Notes: a model not told the origin generated them from the sequence alone. A stretch of 64,000 nucleotides of DNA from an uncultured Ruminococcus sp. (GCA_934474025.1 CAKSMF010000002.1:62001-126000), one strand, 5' to 3'. Positions 24,904-33,765 are shown, counted from the stretch's first letter. Made by a program: numbers and translations.

Positions 24904-27237
24904 GTGAAAAAGATTAAAAAATCTACTTTCTTCATTGTCGTTGCTTTAATTACGCTGTTTTGTGTATCATCTGTCATTGGTCTTGACTACCTTTATGGTG
25001 ATAACACAAAAACCATTATTAAAGGTGTTGACGATATCCGGCTTGGTATCGATATCAAAGGCGGTGTTGACGTTACCTTTGCTCCGGCTGATGATGCTGA
25101 CGCTACTCCAGAACAGCTTAAAGCAGCCACAGCCATTATTGATACCCGTTTATCTTCATTAGGTATCACGGACAGCGAAGTTTACAACGACGAAAAAAGC
25201 AACAGAATTATTGTTCGTTTTCCTTGGCAGGCAGGTGAAAGTGATTTTGACCCGTCGGCATCTGTTAAAGAACTCGGCGAAATGGCAAGTCTTACTTTCC
25301 GCAAAGGAACAGACTCAGAAACCGACGATGAAGGAAACACTATTCCTACTGGTGAAATAGTTCTTGAAGGTGCTGATATTGCCAGTGCAAAGGCTGTTTA
25401 CCGTCCTAATGACAATTCTGGTGAATATCAGAATCTCGTTGAACTTACTCTCAACGAATCCGGACGTGAAAAGTTCTCACAAGCAACCTCGGAACTCGCC
25501 GGAACAGGTACACCTATTTCAATATGGATGGACAACACTATGATTTCAGCTCCATCTGTAAACAGTGCTATTACAGACGGCAGTGCAGTTATTTCAGGTA
25601 ACTTTACGGACGAGTCTGCCAATAAACTTGCAAACCAGATTAATTCAGGTGCTTTACCTTTTAAACTGGAAACAACAAGTTTCAAAACCATTGACCCGAC
25701 TATGGGTGAAGGTTCACTTGATGCAATCCTTATTGCAGCACTTATAGCATTTATCTTTATTGCAGTATATATGATTTCGCTTTATCGCTTGCCAGGTGTT
25801 GTTGCAGTAATAGCACTCTGCGGACAGATTGGCGGTAGTATTGCTGTAATTTCCGGTTGGTTCGGATTTATGCCGGGTTCTACTCTTACAATACCGGGTA
25901 TTGCTGGTATAATTCTTTCTGTTGGTATGGGCGTTGATGCAAACATTATTACCGGCGAACGTATCAAAGAAGAAATTCAATCCGGTAAATCCCTTGATTC
26001 AGCTATAAGAGTAGCTTATAAAAGAGCATTTACTTCAATTCTTGACGGTAATATAACAAACGTTATTATAGCAATTATCCTTATGGGAGCATTTGGTGTT
26101 CCTGATAGTTTCTTCTCAAAGATTCTCAATAAAACAATATTCTTTATGTTTGGTGCAACTGCTGAAGGTGTTGTATATTCATTTGGCATCACACTTCTTG
26201 CCGGTGTTATCCTTAACTTCATAATGGGTGTTTTCTTTGCAAGAATCATGGTTACATCACTTTCAAAGTTCAAATGTTTCCAGAACAAGAAGCTTTACGG
26301 ATACAGAGATAAAGCCAAAGAACCTAATAAATATGATTTCTGTTCAAAGAAGAAAATGATTTTAGGCATATTTATTGGTGTTATTGTACTTTTTGCCGGC
26401 GGACTTATTGTAAGAGGTGCTGATTTTGCCCTTGAATTCAGTGGCGGTACAATGATTACTTACAACTATACAGGCGATGTCAATACAAATGAAATCGCAA
26501 GTACAGTCAAGGAAATTGTAAACGTTCCTGTCAGCGTAAGAAAAGGTGAAAGCATAGATTCAAATGAAAAGGAACTTATAATTTCATTTACATCTGAAGA
26601 CGGTCTTAATGTTGACAGACAAGTTGAAATGACCAATGCACTTAATGAAAAGTTTCCTGATAACAGCATTGAACTTTTTGATTCAACAGATGTAAGTCCT
26701 TCATCTGGTCGTGAATTTTTATTGAAATGTCTCGTTGCAGTAATATTTGCAGCAATTGTTGTAATTATCTATATTGCAATACGTTTCAAGAAAATTGGTG
26801 GCTGGTCTGCCGGTGTATGTTCAGTGCTTGCACTTCTGCATGATATAATTGTAGCACTTGCAGTTTCAGTACTTTTCGGATTTGAATTCAACTCAAACAC
26901 TGTTGCGGTAATTCTTACAATTCTTGGTTATTCAATCAATAATACAATTGTTATTTATGACCGTATACGTGAAAACAAAAAGCTTACCCCTAAGGCTTCA
27001 CTTGACGAACTCATTAATTCAGGCTGTTCACAGTCAATGACACGTTCAATAAGAACTTCAATTACAACTATCAGCACAATGTTTATAGTAACAATTGTTG
27101 TAGCAATAAGCGGATATACTTCATTGCTTACATTCTCAGTACCGCTTATGTTCGGACTTATTTCAGGTACATATTCATCAATGTTTGTTGCACCTGTAAC
27201 ATGGTCATGGTGGAAATCCCGCAAGGCTAAAAATTAA
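24904..27237 (+). CDS. secDF: Protein translocase subunit SecDF (fused)
   Basis: RND-family accessory subunit that uses proton flow to pull exported proteins through SecYEG. SecD and SecF are in one 777-aa chain: the SecD half (about 1-455) has RLGIDIKGG, the periplasmic-type P1 domain and LTIPGIAGIILSVGMGVDAN; the SecF half (about 475-777) has ALEFSGG and ILTILGYSINNTIVIYDRIRE. Twelve membrane segments are expected. GTG 24904 is chosen as start because AGGAGG (24891-24896) is seven bases away; ATG 24898 is only one base from it. Single-gene unit with its own promoter and terminator. SecDF fusion is known in Bacillus. Confidence 0.95.
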   Translation: MKKIKKSTFFIVVALITLFCVSSVIGLDYLYGDNTKTIIKGVDDIRLGIDIKGGVDVTFAPADDADATPEQLKAATAIIDTRLSSLGITDSEVYNDEKSNRIIVRFPWQAGESDFDPSASVKELGEMASLTFRKGTDSETDDEGNTIPTGEIVLEGADIASAKAVYRPNDNSGEYQNLVELTLNESGREKFSQATSELAGTGTPISIWMDNTMISAPSVNSAITDGSAVISGNFTDESANKLANQINSGALPFKLETTSFKTIDPTMGEGSLDAILIAALIAFIFIAVYMISLYRLPGVVAVIALCGQIGGSIAVISGWFGFMPGSTLTIPGIAGIILSVGMGVDANIITGERIKEEIQSGKSLDSAIRVAYKRAFTSILDGNITNVIIAIILMGAFGVPDSFFSKILNKTIFFMFGATAEGVVYSFGITLLAGVILNFIMGVFFARIMVTSLSKFKCFQNKKLYGYRDKAKEPNKYDFCSKKKMILGIFIGVIVLFAGGLIVRGADFALEFSGGTMITYNYTGDVNTNEIASTVKEIVNVPVSVRKGESIDSNEKELIISFTSEDGLNVDRQVEMTNALNEKFPDNSIELFDSTDVSPSSGREFLLKCLVAVIFAAIVVIIYIAIRFKKIGGWSAGVCSVLALLHDIIVALAVSVLFGFEFNSNTVAVILTILGYSINNTIVIYDRIRENKKLTPKASLDELINSGCSQSMTRSIRTSITTISTMFIVTIVVAISGYTSLLTFSVPLMFGLISGTYSSMFVAPVTWSWWKSRKAKN

Positions 27238-27243
27238 TCAATA

Positions 27244-27274
27244 AAAAAAGACTGCTTTCGGGCGGTCTTTTTTA
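27244..27274 (+). terminator. Rho-independent terminator of secDF
   Basis: AAAAAAAGACTGC, loop TTTCGG, GCGGTCTTTTTT (stem 27249-27268, one G-U pair). Confidence 0.85.
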
Positions 27275-27294
27275 AAAAAATGTCGGAGGTAATT

Positions 27295-27762
27295 ATGAGA
27301 AGAAAAGACAGAGAAATTACAGATTTTAATAAAATGCTCGATATTATGGAAGCTTGTGATTGTTGCAGAATAGGTTTAGCAGATAAATCAGAAGCTTATA
27401 TTGTTCCTTTGAATTTCGGATACGAATATTCAGATAATAATATAACACTTTATTTTCATTGTGCCAAAGAGGGCAGAAAAATAAATCTTATTTCACAACA
27501 AAACACAATTACTTTTGAAATGGATACAAAACATTCTTTAGTTGAAAGCGAAATCGGTTGTAAATTTTCGTTTTTGTATCAATGCATTATGGGAAAAGGA
27601 AACATTGAAATCATTAAAGACACCAACGAAAAAATTCATGGTCTCAACAAAATAATGAAACATTATTCACATAATGAAAACTGGAATTTCAGTTCAGAAA
27701 ACGTGAATAGAATTCATGTACTGAAATTATCTGTTTCTGAATGGTCATGCAAAGAACACTAA
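27295..27762 (+). CDS. Pyridoxamine 5'-phosphate oxidase-like flavin protein (NimA-like)
   Basis: A 155-aa split-barrel protein of the PNPOx-like/NimA group. It starts MRRKDREI and contains CCRIGLADKSEAYIVPLNFGYEY, then YFHCAKEGRK, the conserved histidine-bearing motif, and a C-terminal strand IHVLKLSVSEWSCKEH, which is the usual FMN-side VxxxxWSxKEH ending. Such proteins bind FMN or haem-like cofactors; some reduce nitroimidazoles, but the natural substrate is unknown. ATG 27295 lies five bases after GGAGG; an in-frame ATG at 27280 would place that site inside the gene. It follows the secDF terminator, so it may have its own weak promoter or depend on readthrough. Confidence 0.88.
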   Translation: MRRKDREITDFNKMLDIMEACDCCRIGLADKSEAYIVPLNFGYEYSDNNITLYFHCAKEGRKINLISQQNTITFEMDTKHSLVESEIGCKFSFLYQCIMGKGNIEIIKDTNEKIHGLNKIMKHYSHNENWNFSSENVNRIHVLKLSVSEWSCKEH

Positions 27763-27764
27763 TA

Positions 27765-27807
27765 AAATAACCCATGAAATAAACTTTTTTCATGGGTTAG
27801 ATTTTTT
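27765..27807. terminator. Bidirectional terminator
   Basis: Arms AACCCATGAA (27769-27778) and TTCATGGGTT (27789-27798) with flanking A- and T-rich runs between convergent genes. Confidence 0.85.
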
Positions 27808-27813
27808 ATGAAT

Positions 27814-29151
27814 TTACATTTTTTCAGAATTTATAAACATATCATAAATACGTCTGATAGCTTCTGAAAGGTCATGTTCACTTACTCCGATAATAACATT
27901 AAGTTCGCTTGAACCTTGGTCAATCATCTTGACATTGATTCTTGCGTGTGCCATTGATGCAAATATTCTTGCAACAGTACCTCTTGTATTCTTCATACGT
28001 CTGCCAACTATTGCAAGAAGTGCTATACCGTCTTCAATTTCGAGATGGTCTGGAGAAACTTCCTTGCGTATTTCTGCAATTACTTTTTCACGTACAGGAT
28101 TAAGCTTTGCACTGTCAACAGTAATACTCATTGTATCAATACCAGACGGCATATGTTCAAACGAAATGCCATTTTCATAAAGAACTTTAAGAACTTTCAT
28201 TCCGAAACCTGTTTCGCTGTTCATCATAGCCTTTTCAATATTGATAGTGCTGAAACCTTTTCTACCTGCAATACCTGTGATTGTATGATTAAGGCTTTCC
28301 TTGCTGAAATCAAAGTCATCAGAAACAATCATAGTACCTGCATCTTGCGGACGATTTGTATTCTTTATGTTTATTGGGATTCCGGCGGAACGTACAGGGA
28401 AAATAGCGTCCTCATGGAGTACAGATGCACCCATGTAAGCAAGTTCACGAAGTTCACGGTATGTTATAACTTCAATAACATCAGGATTATCAACTATTCT
28501 CGGGTCAGCAACAAGAAATCCTGAAACATCTGTCCAATTTTCATATATTTCAGCCTTTACAGCGTTTGCGATAATTGAACCTGTAACATCAGAACCACCT
28601 CTTGAAAAAGTCTTTATATATCCCTCTGTTGTACGTCCGTAGAAACCAGGAATTACAGCGTTATCAAGATTCTTGAGAGCGTTGCGAACTGCTTTTACAG
28701 TTTCGTCAAGAAGTAGCATACCCTTTGTATCAAAAACAATAACATCGCCTGCATCTACAAAATTAAATCCGAGGTATTTAGCAAGAACTTTACCATTAAG
28801 ATATTCGCCACGACTTCCGGCAAAATCCCTTGACGGACGTGCTTTAAGTTCTTTAACTATAGCGTCAAATTCCTCTTCAAGCGACATATCTATGCCAAGT
28901 TCTGAAATAATGCCATTATAGCGGTCTTTTATAATCTGGAAATCTTCGGAAAAATCCATACCGCTTCCGGCGAGTTCAGAACACTTATAGAGCATATCAG
29001 TAATTTTTATATCTTCGGAAAAACGCTTTCCAGGAGCAGACGGCACTACAAACTTTCTTTTTGCATCACTTTTGATGATATCTGCAACTTTTCTGAATTG
29101 ATTTGCATCAGCAAGACTACTGCCACCGAATTTTACTACTTTATTAGCCAT
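27814..29151 (-). CDS. Aspartate kinase
   Basis: Phosphorylates aspartate, the entry to lysine, threonine and methionine synthesis. The 445-aa monofunctional enzyme has KFGGSSLADA at the N-terminus (nucleotide site), FSRGGSDVTGSI (substrate-binding), WTDVSGFLVADPR and ELAYMGASVLHEDA, then two ACT domains (about 290-445) beginning TGIAGRKGFSTINIE and LLAIVGRRMKNTRG for allosteric control by an end-product amino acid. Which amino acid it senses cannot be read from the sequence. The ATG at 29151 follows AAAGGA. Single gene; no T-box is visible in its 390-base upstream region. Confidence 0.94.
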   Translation of the reverse strand: MANKVVKFGGSSLADANQFRKVADIIKSDAKRKFVVPSAPGKRFSEDIKITDMLYKCSELAGSGMDFSEDFQIIKDRYNGIISELGIDMSLEEEFDAIVKELKARPSRDFAGSRGEYLNGKVLAKYLGFNFVDAGDVIVFDTKGMLLLDETVKAVRNALKNLDNAVIPGFYGRTTEGYIKTFSRGGSDVTGSIIANAVKAEIYENWTDVSGFLVADPRIVDNPDVIEVITYRELRELAYMGASVLHEDAIFPVRSAGIPINIKNTNRPQDAGTMIVSDDFDFSKESLNHTITGIAGRKGFSTINIEKAMMNSETGFGMKVLKVLYENGISFEHMPSGIDTMSITVDSAKLNPVREKVIAEIRKEVSPDHLEIEDGIALLAIVGRRMKNTRGTVARIFASMAHARINVKMIDQGSSELNVIIGVSEHDLSEAIRRIYDMFINSEKM

Positions 29152-29303
29152 GAAAAAATACCATTCCTTTATATAAATTGCCCTTTACGGACGTTTTTTT
29201 ATCATAATAACTATTATATTCTATTTTTCGGATAAAATCAATTGATAGATAATCCAAATTTAATCTTTTGAAATTTGTATTTTTAGCAAATACGCCTGTA
29301 CAT

Positions 29304-29332
29304 CAGTGGCGGACAGTATAAATTTATATGTC
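29304..29332. repeat. Short dispersed palindromic repeat, copy 2
   Basis: CAGTGGCGGACAG leads into the palindrome GACAGTATAAATTTATATGTC. The reverse complement of 40532-40567 reads CAGTGGCGGGCGG then ATATAAATCTATATCC, matching closely. Confidence 0.45.
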
Positions 29333-29453
29333 AAATTAAATTCATTACTATAATACAAAAATATTTCATAATTAAATAAATAGCTTTTTTAGCTTATTTG
29401 CTGATTTTGTTGTCAAATCAACATGAAATTTAAGTAAAAAATAAAAATATTTC

Positions 29454-29482
29454 TTGACACTACTCACTAAAAGTTATATAAT
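29454..29482 (+). promoter_or_regulatory. Consensus promoter of ppk
   Basis: Perfect TTGACA (29454-29459) and TATAAT (29477-29482) with a 17-nt spacer, about 57 nt before the start. Confidence 0.85.
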
Positions 29483-29539
29483 GAAATTATAATTAAACTT
29501 ATTATTTTTGCCGTAAATCCGGCAGACTGGAGTAAATTT

Positions 29540-31675
29540 ATGGAATATCTCGAAAACAGGGAACTTTCATGGCTGAAATTTAATAAACGTGTACTTGAAG
29601 AAGCTTCCGATATTAATAATCCGCTACTTGAAAGGCTTTCATTTTCTGCTATATATCAAAGCAACCTTGACGAATTTTTCATGGTTCGTGTAGGTTCAAT
29701 CACAGATGACGAAAAATCCGGAAATCTTAAAAAAGACAGCAAATCCGGTATGACTCCTTCTCAACAGCTTGACGCAATATTTACTGCTGTAAGACGTTTA
29801 CAGCCGTCTGTTGAAGAAACTTACAGAGAAACAATGTCAAAACTTTCAGCATACGGATTTGAACACGTAAATTTTGACAACGTCACAAAAGATGAATTGA
29901 CCTTCCTCGAACTGTATTTTAAACGTGAAATAAAACCTTTTATATCCGGAATTATCATAAATGATTCTTTGCCTTTCCCGTTTTTGAAAAACAAAGAATT
30001 ATATGCAATTGTACAGCTTAATTCAAAAAAAGGCGTTTCAGTGGGAATAGTTCCTATAAATCATGAACACAGTGAAAGAATAATATCTTTAGGAAACGGC
30101 GGAAAACGTTTTATTTTAGAAGAAGAAGTCGTTTTGCACTTTGTAAACCATATGTTTAAAAATTACAAAGTTCTTGACCGAGCGATAATAAGAGTTACAA
30201 GAAACGCTGATATTATGGTATCCGGAAAAGGTGCTGATTTCCGTGACAGAATGGAAGAACTTGTCGCAAAAAGAAAAAAACTCGCTCCGGTAAGACTCGA
30301 AATTTCAGACGATTTCAGCCGTGATGCTCTTGATTATATATGCAAAAAACTTAAAATCAAAAATGCAAGAGTGTTCATTTCAAGAATACCTCTTGATTTG
30401 TCATATCTTTTTCAGATACAGGAACTTTCTGACGAACCTGAATTACATTATGTACACCGTTCACCAAGAAAAACCGTCTCATTAGCTGATAACCGTCTAG
30501 TATTTTCACAGGTGAAGTCCAAGGATATTATTTTAAGCTATCCTTTTGAATCAATGAACTATTCATTTATAAGACTTTTACAGGAATGTGCCGTTGACCC
30601 TAAAGTGACTTCAATAAAAATAACACTCTACCGTCTGGCAAAAAACAGCAAAGTTATTGATGCATTATGCACGGCTTCCGAAAACGGAAAAGAAGTCCTT
30701 GTAATGATAGAACTAAGAGCAAGATTTGATGAGGCAAACAACATTGAATGGTCAAAGGTATTGCAAAAATCCGGTGTAAAAGTTATTTATGGTCCTAAGG
30801 ATTACAAGGCACATTCAAAACTTCTTCTTATAAAAAGAAAATCAACCGGAAATAATTTCGATTATCTTACTCAAATCGGAACAGGAAATTATAATGAAAA
30901 AACTTCAAAATTATATACCGACCTTATGTTACTTACCTGCGACAGACAAATAGCTGAAGATGCTGAAAAAGTTTTTGATAGTCTGCAAAATAATACATTC
31001 GTTGAAGAAACAAATAAACTTCTTGTTGCTCCCCTTTGCCTAAGAAATAAAATCCTTGCAATGATGGACGAACAGATTAATATTTCCAAAAACGGAGGAC
31101 AAGGTTATATTGGTGCAAAAATCAATTCCCTTTGTGACGGAACAATTATTAAAAAGCTTGTTGAAGCATCACAGGCAGGTGTTAAAATCGAACTCGTTGT
31201 AAGAGGTATTTGCTGTCTTATTCCGAATGTCGAAGGTTTTACAGAAAATATAACCGTTCGCAGTATAGTGGGAAGATTCCTTGAACACAGCAGAATATAT
31301 ATATTCGGAGATGAACATACCGAACAAAAAATATATATTGGTTCGGCTGACTATATGTCAAGAAACACTATCCGCCGTGTTGAAGTTGCTACTCCTGTTG
31401 AAAATGATAAACTTAAACAAAAATTATGGAAAATGTTCTGCATACTCATGAAAGACAATGTAAAAGCCCGTATTATGATGAATGATGGAACTTATTTACA
31501 CGTTGTTCCAAAAGAAAATGAAGAAATAATTAATTCACAGGAATTCTTCTACGAACAGGCTTACAAAAACCTTGAAATCAAGCAAAACAGGCAGGAACAA
31601 TTACGCATAAACCGTGAAAACAGTACAACCAAGAAAAAAACAAAAACTGTTGCGAAAAAAACAAAAAACTCTTGA
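29540..31675 (+). CDS. ppk1: Polyphosphate kinase 1
   Basis: Reversibly polymerises the gamma-phosphate of ATP into inorganic polyphosphate. The 711-aa enzyme has the usual order: N domain (ENRELSWLKFNKRVLEEA), head domain, and two PLD-like C domains. The autophosphorylated histidine is H425 in KAHSKL and the second essential histidine is H583 in LEHSRIY, matching H435 and H592 of the E. coli enzyme. The C-terminal 25 residues are a lysine-rich tail. A promoter of perfect consensus precedes it. The pssA promoter overlaps its stop codon, so the two genes are probably transcribed separately or with readthrough. Confidence 0.96.
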   Translation: MEYLENRELSWLKFNKRVLEEASDINNPLLERLSFSAIYQSNLDEFFMVRVGSITDDEKSGNLKKDSKSGMTPSQQLDAIFTAVRRLQPSVEETYRETMSKLSAYGFEHVNFDNVTKDELTFLELYFKREIKPFISGIIINDSLPFPFLKNKELYAIVQLNSKKGVSVGIVPINHEHSERIISLGNGGKRFILEEEVVLHFVNHMFKNYKVLDRAIIRVTRNADIMVSGKGADFRDRMEELVAKRKKLAPVRLEISDDFSRDALDYICKKLKIKNARVFISRIPLDLSYLFQIQELSDEPELHYVHRSPRKTVSLADNRLVFSQVKSKDIILSYPFESMNYSFIRLLQECAVDPKVTSIKITLYRLAKNSKVIDALCTASENGKEVLVMIELRARFDEANNIEWSKVLQKSGVKVIYGPKDYKAHSKLLLIKRKSTGNNFDYLTQIGTGNYNEKTSKLYTDLMLLTCDRQIAEDAEKVFDSLQNNTFVEETNKLLVAPLCLRNKILAMMDEQINISKNGGQGYIGAKINSLCDGTIIKKLVEASQAGVKIELVVRGICCLIPNVEGFTENITVRSIVGRFLEHSRIYIFGDEHTEQKIYIGSADYMSRNTIRRVEVATPVENDKLKQKLWKMFCILMKDNVKARIMMNDGTYLHVVPKENEEIINSQEFFYEQAYKNLEIKQNRQEQLRINRENSTTKKKTKTVAKKTKNS

Positions 31676-31700
31676 AAAAATTTAAATTTTGTGATATAAT
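31672..31700 (+). promoter_or_regulatory. Promoter of pssA
   Basis: TTGAAA (31672-31677, overlapping the ppk stop), 17-nt spacer, TATAAT (31695-31700). Confidence 0.65.
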
Positions 31701-31765
31701 TTATTAGTCTGAAAGATTATGTAATTATGATTTCAGACAAAATAAATTTTTTCGAGGATTAAATA

Positions 31766-32407
31766 ATGATTGGCTACTATAACTATACAGTTATTCTTAC
31801 ATATATGAGCCTTGTTTCGTCAGTTTTAGGAATGTTCTTCGCTATGGGTATAAAAGGAGATATTCACCCCGAATATGCAATAATATGCCTTATGATATCT
31901 GGTCTTTGTGATATGTTTGACGGAAAAGTCGCACGTACTAAAAAAAACCGTTCAGAAAATGAAAAAAAATTCGGTATACAGATTGATTCACTTTGTGATG
32001 CCGTCTGTTTTGGCGTTCTACCGTCAATAATAGGCTATTCCGTCGGCATGAACAGCTGGTGCGATGTGCCTGTATTAGTAATGTTTCCATTATGTGCCGT
32101 GATAAGACTGGCTTATTTTAACGTTGTAGAAGAAGAACGTCAGAAACAAACTTCTGAAGTACGCAAAACTTATGAGGGACTTCCTGTAACAAGCGTTGCA
32201 CTTATAATACCTTTACTGTACAGTTTCCATAGGGATATAGGCAGTAAATGGTTTCCGACAATATACGGATTCACTTTATTTATCATAGCAATTGCATTTA
32301 TTACACGTTTCAAAATAAAAAAACCTACCATGAAAACTATGCTGACATTTATTGGAATAGGTTTTATTGAACTTGTATGGATGCTTTACAAAACAAAAAC
32401 AAGATAG
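31766..32407 (+). CDS. pssA: CDP-diacylglycerol-serine O-phosphatidyltransferase
   Basis: Membrane enzyme that makes phosphatidylserine from CDP-diacylglycerol and serine. The 213-aa protein has the CDP-alcohol phosphatidyltransferase signature MFDGKVART...FGIQIDSLCD, with the aspartates that bind the metal, in a Gram-positive PssA-like version with a longer spacer between the two halves. About six transmembrane helices cover residues 8-205. A GAGGATTAA site precedes ATG 31766. The substrate call is by similarity to Firmicutes PssA; another alcohol (for example glycerol phosphate) is less likely given the FGIQIDSLCD form. Followed by a terminator. Confidence 0.88.
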   Translation: MIGYYNYTVILTYMSLVSSVLGMFFAMGIKGDIHPEYAIICLMISGLCDMFDGKVARTKKNRSENEKKFGIQIDSLCDAVCFGVLPSIIGYSVGMNSWCDVPVLVMFPLCAVIRLAYFNVVEEERQKQTSEVRKTYEGLPVTSVALIIPLLYSFHRDIGSKWFPTIYGFTLFIIAIAFITRFKIKKPTMKTMLTFIGIGFIELVWMLYKTKTR

Positions 32408-32412
32408 TCAAA

Positions 32413-32457
32413 AAAACTCCTGTAGTGTCTAATCCAGATACCACAGGAGTTCTTTCT
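32413..32457. terminator. Bidirectional terminator
   Basis: Perfect 9-bp stem AACTCCTGT/ACAGGAGTT (32415-32423, 32443-32451) with a longer loop, T-rich downstream; placed between convergent pssA and corA. Confidence 0.8.
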
Positions 32458-32461
32458 TGAT

Positions 32462-33388
32462 TTATTTATTTTTCCATTTAAGTAAAATCAATGTAGTTAT
32501 ACTTGTTAATACAACTGTAAGTACAATCGGAAACCATGTATAAGGAAGAGGTAAATCAACAGTATTTATTCCATAAAAAGCAAATATAATATTCGGTATT
32601 TCAAGTATTACTGTTATAATAGTCAACCGCCACATAACAATATTCTGATTATTTGAAATTACTGAAGAAAAACCCTCCATCATACTGGAAAGGATTCCGG
32701 TATATATGCTTGCCATTTCAATAGCCTGTTTCATTTCTATGAGAACATCTTCAAGCAAATCCTGGTCTTCATCATAGAGTTTCATAACACGTCCACGAAA
32801 AATTTTTTCAATGGTAGCCTCATTTGCTTTAAGAGATGTTGAAAAATAAACCAACGATTTTTCAAGTGCAAGCAACTGCATAAGCAACTCGTTTTTCATA
32901 GCGTCATGAAGTTCCTGTTCAGCAGCAGATGAAATTTTATCTATTTGTTTAAGGTGTATAAGAAACAATCCCGCAATTCTTAGAAGCAACTGCAATACAA
33001 ATCTTGTCTTGAAAGCAGGACGCAGATTTTTAACAGTTCCTTCAACAGCCTCATGTAACAACTGGGTTTCCTGTAAAGATATCGTAAAAACATTTTTATC
33101 AGTAATAATTATTCCTAATGGCTGAGTATAGAAAAGCCTGTTTTCCTCACTATCCACAGAAGATACCGGAGTATCAACTATAACTAATGTCTGATTGTCT
33201 TCAATTTCTATACGTGAAGATTCTTCCTCATCGATTGATGACTTTACAAATCCGCTGTCCAGTCCATAAACATCAATAAGCTGGCTGACCTCATCAGAAG
33301 TAGGATTTATCACAGAAACCCAACAACCGTCTGAACGTTCAGCAAGCGGAACAAGCAAGCCATTTTGTGAATTGTAAAAATTTATCAT
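32462..33388 (-). CDS. corA: CorA-type magnesium/divalent metal transporter
   Basis: A 308-aa CorA-family channel protein. The large cytoplasmic N-terminal part (1-240) with long helices is followed by two C-terminal transmembrane helices (about 245-268 and 283-303). The signature loop reads YGIN (in FAFYGINTVDLP) where classic CorA has GMN, so methionine is replaced by isoleucine; the glycine and asparagine that matter most for ion selection remain. It probably moves Mg2+, possibly other divalent ions. The AAATTCAAAAA leader before ATG 33388 has no strong ribosome site close by, but an unusual leader ORF with alternative hairpins lies just upstream and suggests control at the leader level. 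Confidence 0.9.
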   Translation of the reverse strand: MINFYNSQNGLLVPLAERSDGCWVSVINPTSDEVSQLIDVYGLDSGFVKSSIDEEESSRIEIEDNQTLVIVDTPVSSVDSEENRLFYTQPLGIIITDKNVFTISLQETQLLHEAVEGTVKNLRPAFKTRFVLQLLLRIAGLFLIHLKQIDKISSAAEQELHDAMKNELLMQLLALEKSLVYFSTSLKANEATIEKIFRGRVMKLYDEDQDLLEDVLIEMKQAIEMASIYTGILSSMMEGFSSVISNNQNIVMWRLTIITVILEIPNIIFAFYGINTVDLPLPYTWFPIVLTVVLTSITTLILLKWKNK

Positions 33389-33406
33389 TTTTTGAATTTA
33401 TTGCCC

Positions 33407-33441
33407 GAAAAAACCTCCGGACAAATGCTCCTTTCTCCGGA
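33407..33441 (-). terminator. Candidate attenuator upstream of corA
   Basis: The palindromic hexamer TCCGGA occurs at 33416-33421 and 33436-33441 and forms a hairpin followed on the minus strand by GGTTTTTT. It lies between the leader ORF stop and corA. The promoter-distal arm can also pair with the first arm of the hairpin inside the leader ORF (33476-33483). Confidence 0.6.
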
Positions 33442-33442
33442 T

Positions 33443-33520
33443 TTACACGGACAGGAACATAGAGAGCAATGACTTCTGTCCGTATATAAGATTTAAACTC
33501 CCATAAGGGTCAGAGTTCAT
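33443..33520 (-). CDS. Leader peptide upstream of corA, 25 aa
   Basis: Small ORF from ATG 33520 to TAA 33443-33445 with an excellent ribosome site GGAGGTG (33525-33531) six bases upstream. The 25-residue product begins MNSDPYGS. The coding sequence contains the perfect 8-bp hairpin ACGGACAG/CTGTCCGT (33476-33483 with 33447-33454), so ribosome movement would change RNA folding. The early Asp-Pro pair recalls MgtL of E. coli, which begins MEPDP and stops ribosomes at low Mg2+, and a corA leader ORF (corL) is known in Salmonella. Function here is inferred from position, ribosome site and RNA structure. Confidence 0.65.
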   Translation of the reverse strand: MNSDPYGSLNLIYGQKSLLSMFLSV

Positions 33521-33633
33521 AACGCACCTCCGCAATTTTTTATAAATTAATTATAACACATATTCTGAATTTTTACAAGTGTTTTTAATGGCAAAAAAAT
33601 TTTTTCGGAAAAGATATTTTTAATCCCATTCAT

Positions 33634-33721
33634 AATTACAGAAATTTCAACGTCTTTAATCATAGTAAACATAACTGTTATATTTTCCGAAAAAGTTCCA
33701 TTCGCTGTCGGAAAGTTCAGC
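33634..33721 (-). pseudogene. Remnant of a DUF4363 gene
   Basis: A degenerate partial copy of the adjacent gene at 33766. The block GCTGAACTTTCCGACAGCG matches its codons for AELLDSEWN, and TTTACTATGATTAAAGACG matches those for TMIKDGE, but about 110 bases between them are deleted and the halves are in different frames. The open frame covering it (33547-33762) is therefore not a gene. Confidence 0.65.
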
Positions 33722-33765
33722 ATATTCTTTATTTTTCTATAATTAAGAATACAAGAATGCATATT

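Larger units (their letters stand above)
29152..29539. other. Intergenic region between aspartokinase and ppk
   Basis: 388 AT-rich bases between divergent genes. Contains the short palindromic repeat at 29304-29332 and the ppk promoter at 29454-29482. No RNA gene or small ORF with a credible ribosome site was found. Confidence 0.5.

Noticed and set aside
28045..28524. 159-codon frame antisense to aspartokinase
   Set aside because: Shadow of the conserved ACT-domain coding region; no start signal and no recognisable domain.
33389..33540. M-box (ykoK) magnesium riboswitch before corA
   Set aside because: The conserved M-box core sequences are not present; a translated leader ORF explains the region better.
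33547..33762. 71-codon frame downstream of the DUF4363 gene
   Set aside because: Covers a degenerate partial copy of that gene in mixed frames; called a pseudogene remnant.
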